A stretch of DNA of 64,000 nt from Gammaproteobacteria bacterium HGW-Gammaproteobacteria-15 (GCA_002840125.1 PGZF01000003.1:643340-707339), one strand, 5' to 3'. Numbered from the stretch's first letter, positions 17,766-25,347 are shown. Numbers and translations: made by a program. The notes: a model not told the origin generated them from the sequence alone.

Positions 17766-17786
17766 AAATAGACCAGTTGTCTATTT
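17766..17786. promoter_or_regulatory. AcuR operator in front of acuI
   Basis: A perfect 8-bp inverted repeat, AAATAGAC and GTCTATTT with a 5-bp spacer, lies just upstream of the acuI ribosome site. Its core matches the second operator at 18442-18458. Confidence 0.8.
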
Positions 17787-17799
17787 ATTAATAAAAAAA

Positions 17800-18432
17800 T
17801 TAGCCGGCTAAGCCCTGCATAAACCGTTCTGCATAGCTATCTAGCGGCTGCGTGCTTTGCTCCAGCCGTGAACGGCTTACTGCGCCTTCCCAGCCAATCC
17901 AGAAAAACTCGGCTAACGCGTCGCAATCAGCCGCTGGCGCTAATTCACCGGCCAGTTGTGCTTCGCGCAGGCAAGCAGCAATACGCTGCTGCCAGCTTTT
18001 AAAGATTGCTATCAGCACCGGGCGAAAACTTTCTGGTAATACATCAACTTCCTGGCCTAAGTTGCCAACCAAACAACCGCGTTTAAACTGATGCCGGGCG
18101 ATGCCATACTTGGCATCTTCGATAAAGTTGCGCATACGCTGTAGCGGGGGAACGCAGCTATCCAGCAAGCAGCTATCCAGCTTGCTGGCAAAGTAGTTGG
18201 CGTAACTATCAAGCACGGCATGGCCAAAGGCTTCTTTACTTTTAAAGTAAAAATAAAACGAGCCTTTAGGCACTCCGACGTTTTTCAGAATTTTGTCCAA
18301 GCCCGAGGCGGTAAAACCGATTTCGGTTAAATGCTCAAGCCCGCTTCTAATCAGCTCGGCGCGGATATCCCGCTGTTGTGCAGCTAATTTGGGCGGTCTG
18401 CCTCTGCGAGGTGTTGTATGCAATGTTGTCAT
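17800..18432 (-). CDS. acuR: TetR-family repressor AcuR
   Basis: AcuR is a one-component repressor that releases DNA when it binds acrylate and controls acuI. The N-terminal basic segment PRRGRPPK leads into a TetR helix-turn-helix (about residues 25-65, with VPKGSFYFYFKSKEAFG). The ligand domain has the characteristic RGCLVGNLGQE and FFWIGWEGA motifs of AcuR-type regulators. The open frame extends to 18525, but it would run through the operator, so I place the start at the ATG at 18432. A -10-like TATTAT ends 6 nt before this ATG and no ribosome site is visible, so the mRNA may be leaderless. Confidence 0.82.
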   Translation of the reverse strand: MTTLHTTPRRGRPPKLAAQQRDIRAELIRSGLEHLTEIGFTASGLDKILKNVGVPKGSFYFYFKSKEAFGHAVLDSYANYFASKLDSCLLDSCVPPLQRMRNFIEDAKYGIARHQFKRGCLVGNLGQEVDVLPESFRPVLIAIFKSWQQRIAACLREAQLAGELAPAADCDALAEFFWIGWEGAVSRSRLEQSTQPLDSYAERFMQGLAG

Positions 18433-18441
18433 GCAAAAATA

Positions 18442-18458
18442 ATAGACCGAGTGTCTAT
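18442..18458. promoter_or_regulatory. AcuR operator in its own promoter
   Basis: Inverted repeat ATAGAC-5-GTCTAT shares ATAGACC and TGTCTAT with the acuI operator. It lies 10 bp upstream of the acuR start, abutting a TATTAT -10, so bound repressor would block initiation (autoregulation). Confidence 0.75.
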
Positions 18459-18562
18459 GGAAATACATTAGACAAAGGTCGATGCTGTTTTGGGGTTGAT
18501 ATACCAAGCAGGTGTTATGAGGCAAAAGGCAAGCTTACCCTGAGCTTTCTTCTGTCGGCCAT

Positions 18563-18598
18563 AACCTCAGGAATTACCACCTGATGCGCGATGCGTTA
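18563..18598 (+). pseudogene. Relic of the start region of the gene at 25742
   Basis: About 28 of 36 bases agree with 25721-25757, including the stretches CAGGAATTACC and ATGCGCGATGC, with the same distance to the ATG. Here the frame closes after 10 codons (MRDALLDMSA). The rest of the 18433-18718 gap holds a 7-bp hairpin (GGTTGCG/CGCAACC, 18649-18666) and nothing else recognisable. Confidence 0.5.
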
Positions 18599-18718
18599 CT
18601 AGATATGTCGGCTTAGCAGGCTCTGGTTCACTACAGCAGCTGTAAACTGGTTGCGTCATCGCAACCGGCTGCAGCTTCGATCCCCGGCAGCTATTAATAA
18701 GCTATCAGTTGGACAATT

Positions 18719-19336
18719 TCAGAGGGCTTTACCAGAAGCATTTTCGCGACGAGCGAAGCGAATACTTACCAGGCCTAGTGCCAGTAAGATTATTGTTGAA
18801 GGCGCGGGAACTTTATCGACATCTGGTGTTGCTAAGTTAATCACCAAGTTATTTACGACGTAGCCGCCGCAAACGCTAAATTCACAGTGGTAGTTCGACG
18901 TAAAACGGTAAACTTCATTAGCAAGAAATGTTATCGGCGAAACAAATGAATTTGTGCCATTAGTTGACCCCTGAAAAAGATTGGAAATAGATACGCCATT
19001 TCCGACAAGCGTCACCCCAAGATCTTCTTCGTCAGTAAAGAAAAGCCGGTCATATTCACTCCAAACAACGTCTTGGTTGAACATCACATCAAAGGAGAGA
19101 GTGGTAGCAGAAGATCCGATAAAAAGGCCACGTTCGAAATACCAGAAACCTGCTCCATCAGCTTCGTTAACGGGATTAAAAAAGTCAGCAGTAAATGCCC
19201 CCTCGTCTAAAGAATAACTGAAACTGGTTGTACGATGAATGGATGAGTCAAACACTATAATGGCTGCATTGATGCTACGTGAGGTAAAAGCTAATAAGAA
19301 CGTAATGGTTAAAACAGCAAGATTGAGATTTTTCAT
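18719..19336 (-). CDS. PEP-CTERM sorting-domain protein
   Basis: This secreted protein has a signal peptide (about residues 1-24, ending RSINA), a beta-rich mature domain containing one likely disulfide pair (HCEFSVCGGY), and a C-terminal PEP-CTERM-like signal: VPAPS, a hydrophobic helix (TIILLALGLVSI) and a basic tail RFARRE. Such proteins are processed and released or anchored by an exosortase/EpsH system, which is not encoded in this window. The start at 19336 is the first ATG; an upstream TTG is unlikely. Its function is unknown. It is more AT-rich than the core genes and lies at the edge of the accessory region. Confidence 0.75.
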   Translation of the reverse strand: MKNLNLAVLTITFLLAFTSRSINAAIIVFDSSIHRTTSFSYSLDEGAFTADFFNPVNEADGAGFWYFERGLFIGSSATTLSFDVMFNQDVVWSEYDRLFFTDEEDLGVTLVGNGVSISNLFQGSTNGTNSFVSPITFLANEVYRFTSNYHCEFSVCGGYVVNNLVINLATPDVDKVPAPSTIILLALGLVSIRFARRENASGKAL

Positions 19337-19342
19337 AAGCAA

Positions 19343-19815
19343 AAACCTAATTGTTTTTAAAAAATGGCAATTGTTAATATGCAGTTATCTTGCCATCAAG
19401 TTAAGTTATTGATAATTAATTAGTCTTTGTATTTTAATTTGCGAAATTTTATCAACTGTAAAAAAATATGACAGTCTGTAGGGTGCAAGAATGCGTGATT
19501 GGGGGAGTGCCACTGCTTTTAAGCCGATAAACAATGGCTGACGTGATAGTAAAAGCTTTTATCCCACAGCTCCAAGTTACCATGTAAAGAGCCAATCAAG
19601 CGTAAGTCAACATGTCAAATTTTCTCTGGCGGTGCTCGTTGCTGCAATGTCTACTCGGAGTAAATAAGCTGCCTGAAGCGCAGCAACAGCGGTTAGATAA
19701 CTCAAACCACCAGATGCTTAGTCGCGATCAAAATGCTATCCGTGGTTGCGGGTTGCGCAACTCGAGTCTAGAATGTTCATGTCTCTGATAAAGACCGCGA
19801 ACAAGGAGGTGACTA
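19343..19815. other. Intergenic region with one dispersed repeat
   Basis: The first 130 bp are AT-rich and probably hold the promoter of the PEP-CTERM gene. The only recognisable element further on is the repeat at 19656-19712. No coding region is apparent. Confidence 0.5.
19656..19712 (-). repeat. Dispersed TA promoter repeat, copy B
   Basis: It shares about 57 bp with copies at 15739-15795 and 25228-25284. The invariant core is AGCAACAGCGGTTnGATAAC on the + strand. On the - strand the -35 TTGAGT is kept, but the -10 is degenerate (TGCGCT) and no antitoxin start follows. Confidence 0.65.
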
Positions 19816-20094
19816 TTGCGGGTAGTTGTTAAACCGGGAAAGGAAGCAAGTACAGCGGCAGCTATCAATAGTCTGTCCGCGCTTGCGCGGGAGGAAGTAA
19901 CAGACGTCATTGATATTCTTGTTAATGCGATATCACTGCAGGAAGCCAAAGAGGTCTTGCTGGGCAATATGGTGATAGAGGGCAACAGGTTCAGTGTGTC
20001 GATAAAGGAAAATTTTCAGTTTGTGGTAGCGGGTTTGCTGGGTGAAAGCGAGGGTGAAGACATGCTGATGATAGAAGTTATTCGCTATGGCTAA
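19816..20094 (+). CDS. Small protein, possible divergent HigB-type toxin
   Basis: The 92-residue protein starts at a TTG placed 5 nt after a perfect AAGGAGGT, so expression is well supported. I do not recognise it with certainty. The second half (IDILVNAISLQEA, then GNRFSVSIKENFQFVV, then an acidic stretch and a C-terminal IEVIRYG) has the order of features seen in HigB/RelE-fold toxins, where an RWSVSVSGNWRITF-like strand precedes an acidic D-Y-x-D tail. It sits directly before a HigA-type antitoxin gene, the usual toxin-first order of higBA. Toxin function is inference. Confidence 0.5.
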   Translation: MRVVVKPGKEASTAAAINSLSALAREEVTDVIDILVNAISLQEAKEVLLGNMVIEGNRFSVSIKENFQFVVAGLLGESEGEDMLMIEVIRYG

Positions 20095-20160
20095 GCTATG
20101 TCTGCATAAGGTTCGCCGTGTAATTTCAACGCGCGATTCAACGTTAAGGTAATAGATGAA

Positions 20161-20475
20161 ATGACAAACAATACGGAATTGCTAAGCAGTGAAAACCTGC
20201 GCGAGATGGGCCTGATTGGCCCGCCAAAAGCCGCCGGCGCACATTTTAAACGCTATCTGCAGCGTAAAAACCTGACAGCAGCCGATGCAGCCCGTGATCT
20301 GAATGTGGCTAAATCTACCATTACCCGTTTTATCAACGGCGAAAGTGAGTTAAGCATTGATCTGGCAACCAAGATAAAGCGGGTTTATAACGCGCCGGTA
20401 GAGGTGTTTTTTAAAATTGATGCCCAGTACAAAGCCTATGTTGTGGCGCAGAATATCGCCAAATCAGTGGCGTAA
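20161..20475 (+). CDS. HigA-type addiction-module antitoxin
   Basis: The 104-residue protein consists of one Xre/Cro-type helix-turn-helix (about residues 36-92) with the HigA pattern: HFKRYLQRKNLTAADAARDL, then AKSTITRFINGESELS, then VYNAPVEVFFKIDAQY. HigA antitoxins neutralise HigB mRNA interferases and repress their own operon. The preceding 92-residue gene, 66 bp upstream, is the candidate toxin. A free-standing regulator cannot be excluded. Confidence 0.72.
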   Translation: MTNNTELLSSENLREMGLIGPPKAAGAHFKRYLQRKNLTAADAARDLNVAKSTITRFINGESELSIDLATKIKRVYNAPVEVFFKIDAQYKAYVVAQNIAKSVA

Positions 20476-20513
20476 GCTGCTGTAGTCAAACGATATGGGC
20501 AGAGGTGTAGGTT

Positions 20514-20812
20514 ATGGCTATTAAAACCACGCATTGGGACAGGCAGAGCATTTAAAAACTGATGAAGATATTCAGCTATATCTTGAAGCCTGCATTGAAG
20601 AAGCGGGTGATGATCCGGCGTTTATTGTGCATGCGTTAGAGGTAATTGCCAAAGCAAAAAACATGAGCCAGCTAGCACGCGATACCGGCATCAGCCGCGA
20701 AGGCTTGTATAAAGCCTTTTCACCGGACGGTAACCCAACTTTTGCCACTGTCGCCAAAGTAGCCAAAGCACTGGGGCTGCAGATTACGGTGCAAACTATT
20801 AATCAAGCTTAA
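20514..20812 (+). pseudogene. Frameshifted addiction-module antidote gene
   Basis: Residues from about 20543 onward (AEHLKTDEDIQLYLEA ... MSQLARDTGISREGLYKAF ... VAKALGLQITVQ) are a typical small antidote protein with a C-terminal helix-turn-helix. The expected N-terminus MAIKTTHWD is encoded just upstream from the ATG at 20514, behind an AGAGG ribosome site, but in another frame that stops at 20553-20555. The frames must be joined by a +2 or -1 shift near 20541. Only a TTG at 20534 without ribosome site could start the downstream frame. The toxin that normally accompanies this family is missing. Confidence 0.7.
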
Positions 20813-20954
20813 GCTGGTTATGTTTACCTGGACAGCCGGGGATCAATATCAGCAAAAGGCTTTGCCGATTTAAATAATTCACGGTGTTAAAGTTTCAGGT
20901 AAAAGTGATAGATTTCTCGGGGTTTGTCTGACAATGTAAAGTTTAGGCTGGAAA

Positions 20955-21134
20955 AAAGAAAGAGCTGCCCTCGAAATATTCAGATAAGGTGTAGCAGAGT
21001 CTCAACATCAGGTGTGTGAGTACTAGACTCTCGATTAAACCCTCATATATCCTTGCGAGATATTGTTTTGATCTAACGAAAACGCAATATTATGCTTGAG
21101 TAATATTGACTCTACTACTACTGCATAATAGTAG
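20955..21134 (-). ncRNA. Candidate DRT3-associated structured RNA
   Basis: Directly after the stop of the second RT gene, on the same strand, lies a series of stem-loops: CTACTA/TAGTAG (21112-21134), a perfect 8-bp CAATATTA/TAATATTG (21085-21108), ATATC/GATAT (21047-21063) and AGAGTC/GACTCT (20996-21031). The 24-nt loop of the last one carries CACACAC on the RNA strand (21012-21018). A weak GAG/CTC hairpin and a U-rich run follow near 20955-20975 and may be the end. From memory, DRT3 systems use an ncRNA with an ACACAC template for one of the two RTs; the loop fits that. Ends, promoter and expression are not shown. Confidence 0.55.
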
Positions 21135-21135
21135 C

Positions 21136-23208
21136 TTAGTAAACAGGGTTCAACTCTTTTCTAAGTAGTAGGCTATATAAATCAGCTCCTGACCATTTTA
21201 CAAACCAATAGGTTTTGGATAGAACGGCATCTAGCCTTTCGTCTTCTGGTTTAGAATTATTATCATCGACAAAGCTATTACCATATAGCTTTCTAAAAAC
21301 AATTTCCTTTAGTCTTCTTGATATGTATGGGCAGGTAGATAAGTCTAATGCCAAGTGTAAAATTTCAGATTCTCTAGATAGATCACTCAGAGCTAACTTG
21401 TTAATGCATTCCTCCTCGATTTTAATAATAATATCGGAATATATTTCGTTATTCTTACAGTAATAGAGAATAGAGACTATATCGAAGTAAGACATAGAAT
21501 GAGATTTGTCGACTAATTTATTTAATAAAGAGCTACTTATCGAGTAATTGTTAGAAAATTCATTTGTTGCAAGTAGTATGTTTAGCTTTTCTAAAGTTAC
21601 GAATCCTTCACGATAACTGTCTTTGTTATCCATTGCTAGATTTCTAACTACGTCATTCATTAGCATAGTACGAATGAAAGGGGAGTGTTCTGGCATTGAA
21701 ATTTCTAAAAATCTATCAATCTCAATAATTGATTGCGCAATTTTGTTTGAAGAACTTAGTGAAGGTTTTACACTGTAAAAGAAAAGCATCAAACTTAATA
21801 GTGTCTCAAACAAATCTCTAAGCAACAATTTTCCGTCCTTTATAGCGGTTTTATCCCCATTTTTCTCTTTGAATTTTAATGAGTTTAAGAATCTTTCATA
21901 GCTATAAATTAGGCTACTAACACGTTTGTTGAATACGGATATTAAGTAAGACGATGCTAAGGAGTAGTCTTGGCTCTCATCCTTGCAAACCTTCTTAACC
22001 TTATCAATCATAGAGTTCTTTAATCTATCTTTTCTGAAAATTTTTCTTGGTATTAATATTTTATTCTTATTTTCATATCTGGATTCGAAGACGTTATCAT
22101 CAAAATTTTTTAAAATTTCGGCTAAAACAACTACAACTGATGATTTCTCTGTGAGGAGCGGTCTTGAATACTTCTGTAACTTCTGAGACGATAAATATAA
22201 ATTATACTTATTTATTGAGTCACTTACAGCATTGTAAACAGCTTGTTGATCCTCAATGGATTTCGAGAAGATCATATAGTCATCAACATAACGAATTATT
22301 TCATAGTCTACTGCATGCTTAAGGTTGAGCTTTTCTAGTAATAGTCGCTCAATATCTACATCAATTTTTTGGAATATTATTTCAGCAAATATCCTGCTGA
22401 ACTCAGAACCAATGCAAATTCCATTTGTTTCATTATTGTTTGTTCTTTGCATCAGAGTGTCTATAGTTTGACAAAACTGGTTTGAGCTTTTTACGTGTGA
22501 TTTTATAAACTCTTTATCTTTTGCTGCCCAGGAAATAGAGTGGGAGTAGATGCTGTCAAAGCAATTAGATATGTCTAAGAGCCACATATGACTGAATTTT
22601 TTTTCTAGCTCAATGAATCTTTCTGAGTTGTATATTTTATATAAGCGCGTCTTTCCCTTGTAAGTGAAAAATGATGATGCGGATCTTTTGTATAGCTCAG
22701 AATCCAGCGTGTCTACGTCTATCGACTTATAGTCTTTGATGTCAATGCTTCTCTTGCTGGTTTTTAGAGTAAAAGAATTAGCAACTTTAACTGGCGCCCT
22801 TATCGAAAATTTACTTTTGCTGCAAAGGTAATTAATTTCACTGCTAAATTGTTTATACAACTCCGAAATATTAATTTGAGCGCGTGGGTGAAGCAATGAT
22901 AATGTCCTAAGGCTGCTTTCATTTTTGATTATTTTGTATTTGAAAGGTGAGGAGGCCATTTTCTTTTTTTTCATAGATTCGTCAGTTTTTTTTGTGTCGT
23001 CTAGTGACGGATCAATGTGGTTTTTAAATATTTCGAAAACGTACCTATCAATAAGTTTATCTGAGTTTCTTTTTGCTCTGTGAGAGTTTATATATAGACC
23101 TTCATTGCTAAATATTAATGGGACATCAGAAGGGGCCGTGTCAGTTAGTAAAGCCCTTAAGTAATCCTTTTTATCTAACTTTATCTGATATCTTTTTATT
23201 ATTTCCAT
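21136..23208 (-). CDS. Reverse transcriptase, second of DRT3-like pair
   Basis: The 690-residue protein has a complete RT core: motif A LLDISNCFDSI with D212, motif B NGICIGSEFSRIFAEI (about 263-278) and the catalytic YVDD at 307-310 (IIRYVDDYMIFS). An N-terminal extension of about 180 residues and a C-terminal helical region of about 300 residues flank it; no nuclease, integrase or maturase domain is seen. Two RTs in tandem define the defence-associated RT type 3 (UG3 plus UG8) arrangement; by size this is probably Drt3b, but the assignment is uncertain. Its start overlaps the end of the first RT by 10 bp. Base composition is much more AT-rich than in neighbouring core genes. Confidence 0.8.
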   Translation of the reverse strand: MEIIKRYQIKLDKKDYLRALLTDTAPSDVPLIFSNEGLYINSHRAKRNSDKLIDRYVFEIFKNHIDPSLDDTKKTDESMKKKKMASSPFKYKIIKNESSLRTLSLLHPRAQINISELYKQFSSEINYLCSKSKFSIRAPVKVANSFTLKTSKRSIDIKDYKSIDVDTLDSELYKRSASSFFTYKGKTRLYKIYNSERFIELEKKFSHMWLLDISNCFDSIYSHSISWAAKDKEFIKSHVKSSNQFCQTIDTLMQRTNNNETNGICIGSEFSRIFAEIIFQKIDVDIERLLLEKLNLKHAVDYEIIRYVDDYMIFSKSIEDQQAVYNAVSDSINKYNLYLSSQKLQKYSRPLLTEKSSVVVVLAEILKNFDDNVFESRYENKNKILIPRKIFRKDRLKNSMIDKVKKVCKDESQDYSLASSYLISVFNKRVSSLIYSYERFLNSLKFKEKNGDKTAIKDGKLLLRDLFETLLSLMLFFYSVKPSLSSSNKIAQSIIEIDRFLEISMPEHSPFIRTMLMNDVVRNLAMDNKDSYREGFVTLEKLNILLATNEFSNNYSISSSLLNKLVDKSHSMSYFDIVSILYYCKNNEIYSDIIIKIEEECINKLALSDLSRESEILHLALDLSTCPYISRRLKEIVFRKLYGNSFVDDNNSKPEDERLDAVLSKTYWFVKWSGADLYSLLLRKELNPVY

Positions 23209-24476
23209 ATTCTAACTATTTCCTTTAGCTGGTTCGGGCTGAATTTTTTATATACCCTTTCTCCGAATCCTTTTCTGAATGATGAGTTCAGTAATGATCT
23301 TCTATCCTCCATGGTAAGCGATTTGAAATCGTTATTTTTGAATAGTGAATCGTATTTCATTACAAAGTTGCTTAGTGTTTCATCAAGTTCAATAAGAGAT
23401 TCGGATTCTTCGCTTATTAAGTTGTAGTTATAATAAATTCCAGTTGGGATAGAGTGGCCAGTTGATTTTTGCACTAAGTCCCTATTGGATGTAAGGAATT
23501 TAATTCTAGACTTGAGTATTTCGATCTTTCCAGTCTTACCATAGTGAATTAGCGCCTTTGAGATCTTGGTTTTAATTGATTTTATCTTATTTTTCGCAAT
23601 ATTTATTTTAACCTCTCTAAACATTGCTAGATTTATATTTTTGTTTTTAGTTTTATCTAATTTGGTGTCTATTACGTTGAATTCGTATCCAAGATAGTCA
23701 AATTTTGCCACAATTGTTCCTGACGGATTTTGTGAGGAAGCGGTTCTTAGCTTTACATCGCATATCTGCTTTTTGTTGTAGTTGAAATTTATCCCTTTTG
23801 GTAGCATCGCTTCAGCATCTTTATAAAATTTTTTATTGCACTCTAGCCCGTTTGTTATGATTATAATGTCATCTACGTATCGAGAATAATATATTATTCT
23901 TTCATCTTGAAGTAACTTATCATCAAAATCTTCTAGAACTAATTCCGCTAATGTAGAGGAAAATTCGATACCTCTAGGTACGAAGTTTTTGAAGTTAGCT
24001 AAATATGAAATGACTAAATTTTTTGTGTGAATTGAAATTTCGCTTTTTCTATCTAGAGCTTCTTTTACTGTGCTTTGTTGTATTGATTCAAAAAATGACT
24101 TTATATCTATCTTATATATTCTATATGGAGTTCCTTCCGATAGATGTCCTTTTATTTCTCGGCATATTATCGCTCTATTGTTCTGCTTTCTGGATAGCGA
24201 GCTTCTAATGTTTGACGCGCATCTTCTTAAAACAAGCTTTTCCTCTAATGATGTCGAGAAAAATGTTGGTTTATTTTTATTCTTATCCTTTTCGCTGATG
24301 TAAAATGAAGAGTATTTAATTCCATGTTCGAAATTGTTGTTGGCTATTTCTAGTGCTTTATCAACAAGTGAATCTCTATATATATCTGCTGAAAGTTGCT
24401 TGTCGTTAAAGAAGTCGTCGGGGCAAATGCATCTCTTAAGTGCGGATGCACTGAAAGCTTGATTATGTGGTGGCAT
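23199..24476 (-). CDS. Reverse transcriptase, first of DRT3-like pair
   Basis: The 425-residue RT has motif A RIYKIDIKSFFESI with D124, motif B VPRGIEFSSTLAELVLEDFD (about 167-186) and YVDD at 200-203 (YYSRYVDDIIIITN). A basic helical C-terminal part follows. It is not a group II intron RT (no maturase or HNH domain) nor an evident retron RT. The start at 24476 has AAGGAAGG close upstream; the open frame runs on to 24539 but lacks a ribosome site. With the next gene it forms a DRT3-like defence operon; it is probably the Drt3a member. Strong A/T bias marks it as acquired. Confidence 0.8.
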   Translation of the reverse strand: MPPHNQAFSASALKRCICPDDFFNDKQLSADIYRDSLVDKALEIANNNFEHGIKYSSFYISEKDKNKNKPTFFSTSLEEKLVLRRCASNIRSSLSRKQNNRAIICREIKGHLSEGTPYRIYKIDIKSFFESIQQSTVKEALDRKSEISIHTKNLVISYLANFKNFVPRGIEFSSTLAELVLEDFDDKLLQDERIIYYSRYVDDIIIITNGLECNKKFYKDAEAMLPKGINFNYNKKQICDVKLRTASSQNPSGTIVAKFDYLGYEFNVIDTKLDKTKNKNINLAMFREVKINIAKNKIKSIKTKISKALIHYGKTGKIEILKSRIKFLTSNRDLVQKSTGHSIPTGIYYNYNLISEESESLIELDETLSNFVMKYDSLFKNNDFKSLTMEDRRSLLNSSFRKGFGERVYKKFSPNQLKEIVRIWK

Positions 24477-24552
24477 GCCCTTCCTTAAACACTGAGGCTT
24501 TAATGATATAAATAAATTAATTGAACTTGAAAAGAACAAGACGAATTTTTAA

Positions 24553-24580
24553 AGAATACACATGTATATCGCGAAGTCAA
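24553..24580 (-). promoter_or_regulatory. Promoter of the reverse transcriptase operon
   Basis: On the - strand TTGACT (24580-24575) and TATTCT (24558-24553) are separated by 16 bp, giving a leader of about 70 nt before the ATG at 24476. Further upstream is a short direct repeat TAACACGCAC/TAACACGCAA. Confidence 0.5.
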
Positions 24581-24703
24581 CAATTGTGTACGACGCTAAC
24601 ATAAGTATTTAGACATTCCCTTACTCAGTCACTCGAGTACGCAGAAACTTGCGTGTTAGTGCGTGTTAGGGTCAGGTCTTGCCTTTTGACTGACAACTAA
24701 GCG

Positions 24704-25000
24704 CTAGGACTCCAGGCTTTTAGCTGTCTTTGCGGGCTTAGCCCGCATATCTAATACTCGCCACACTACCGCTTCATCGGGCTTTGGCATTTTGTAATAA
24801 ATTGCATAAGGAAAACGATGTGCCAGCATTCGGTAATAGCCAAAAACCTGCTGGTGAATACCGGCGTAAATAACTAAAGAATCAATATCACTAAAGATGG
24901 CGTCTAGGAAGTAGTCACCAAGATGCTCTCCTTGCTGTTGATAGAACAAACGGCCATTTTCCAGATCGTTTATCGCAGCAGTGAGAACCTTAATTTTCAT
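24704..25000 (-). CDS. ParE/RelE-superfamily toxin
   Basis: The 98-residue protein has the ParE/RelE order of features: an N-terminal strand (MKIKVLTAAINDLE), helices with GRLFYQQQGEHLGDYFLDAIFSDIDSL, a central FGYYRMLAHRFPYAIYYKM beta region and a C-terminal WRVLDMRAKP. Members act on gyrase or on ribosome-bound mRNA; which one cannot be told here. It overlaps the antitoxin gene by 4 bp (ATGA), the usual antitoxin-first coupling of this module type. Confidence 0.85.
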   Translation of the reverse strand: MKIKVLTAAINDLENGRLFYQQQGEHLGDYFLDAIFSDIDSLVIYAGIHQQVFGYYRMLAHRFPYAIYYKMPKPDEAVVWRVLDMRAKPAKTAKSLES

Positions 25001-25218
25001 CGGAATTTATTACGTAAACTGTTTTTCGCCAGCTCCCAGTCGTGCGTTACCTCATCACCTTCTCTAACCGCATTTTCTGTTTGCTGCAACGCATGCTGAT
25101 GCCAGGCAGGGGAGGCTAGTTTATCGGCACCTTCGGTAGTGAGTTCTTGCCACAAGGTTTCCATCACCTGCAGTTTTTCGGCGGTGGAAAGCTGTTTGAT
25201 TTGTTCTGTGGTAATCAT
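24997..25218 (-). CDS. Addiction-module antitoxin
   Basis: The 73-residue acidic protein of the unstable-antitoxin (addiction module component) type has the N-terminal pattern TTEQIKQLSTAEKLQVMETLW, then a variable linker and a basic C-terminus. It should bind the downstream ParE/RelE-type toxin, with which it overlaps by 4 bp. Its promoter is the intact copy of a repeat found three times in this window. A near-identical start of the same protein survives as a remnant at 15697-15729. Confidence 0.85.
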   Translation of the reverse strand: MITTEQIKQLSTAEKLQVMETLWQELTTEGADKLASPAWHQHALQQTENAVREGDEVTHDWELAKNSLRNKFR

Positions 25219-25227
25219 AAAACTGGC

Positions 25228-25284
25228 CGTATTAAATAACCTGACTGGAGCATAGCAACAGCGGTTGGATAACTCAAACTAGCT
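25228..25284 (-). promoter_or_regulatory. TA module promoter, intact copy of the dispersed repeat
   Basis: On the - strand TTGAGT (25277-25272) and TATGCT (25254-25249) are separated by 17 bp, with transcription expected to start about 25 bp before the antitoxin ATG. The other two copies keep the -35 and spacer but have lost the -10 consensus. Confidence 0.65.
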
Positions 25285-25347
25285 GTTTTATATGTCTGCT
25301 GTGTGGCATATTCCAGAGTATGGATAACCTGCCAGAGATAGTTAAAA

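Noticed and set aside
21136..24476. Reverse transcriptases as retron or group II intron enzymes
   Set aside because: There are two RTs in tandem, no maturase, endonuclease or effector domain, and no intron-like or msr-msd-like flanks with the expected inverted repeats.
15739..25284. The dispersed 57-bp repeat as integron attC sites
   Set aside because: GTTGGAT/GTTAGAT fits the attC core GTTRRRY, but none of the copies has the inverted partner sequence within 60-130 bp, and one copy is clearly a TA promoter.
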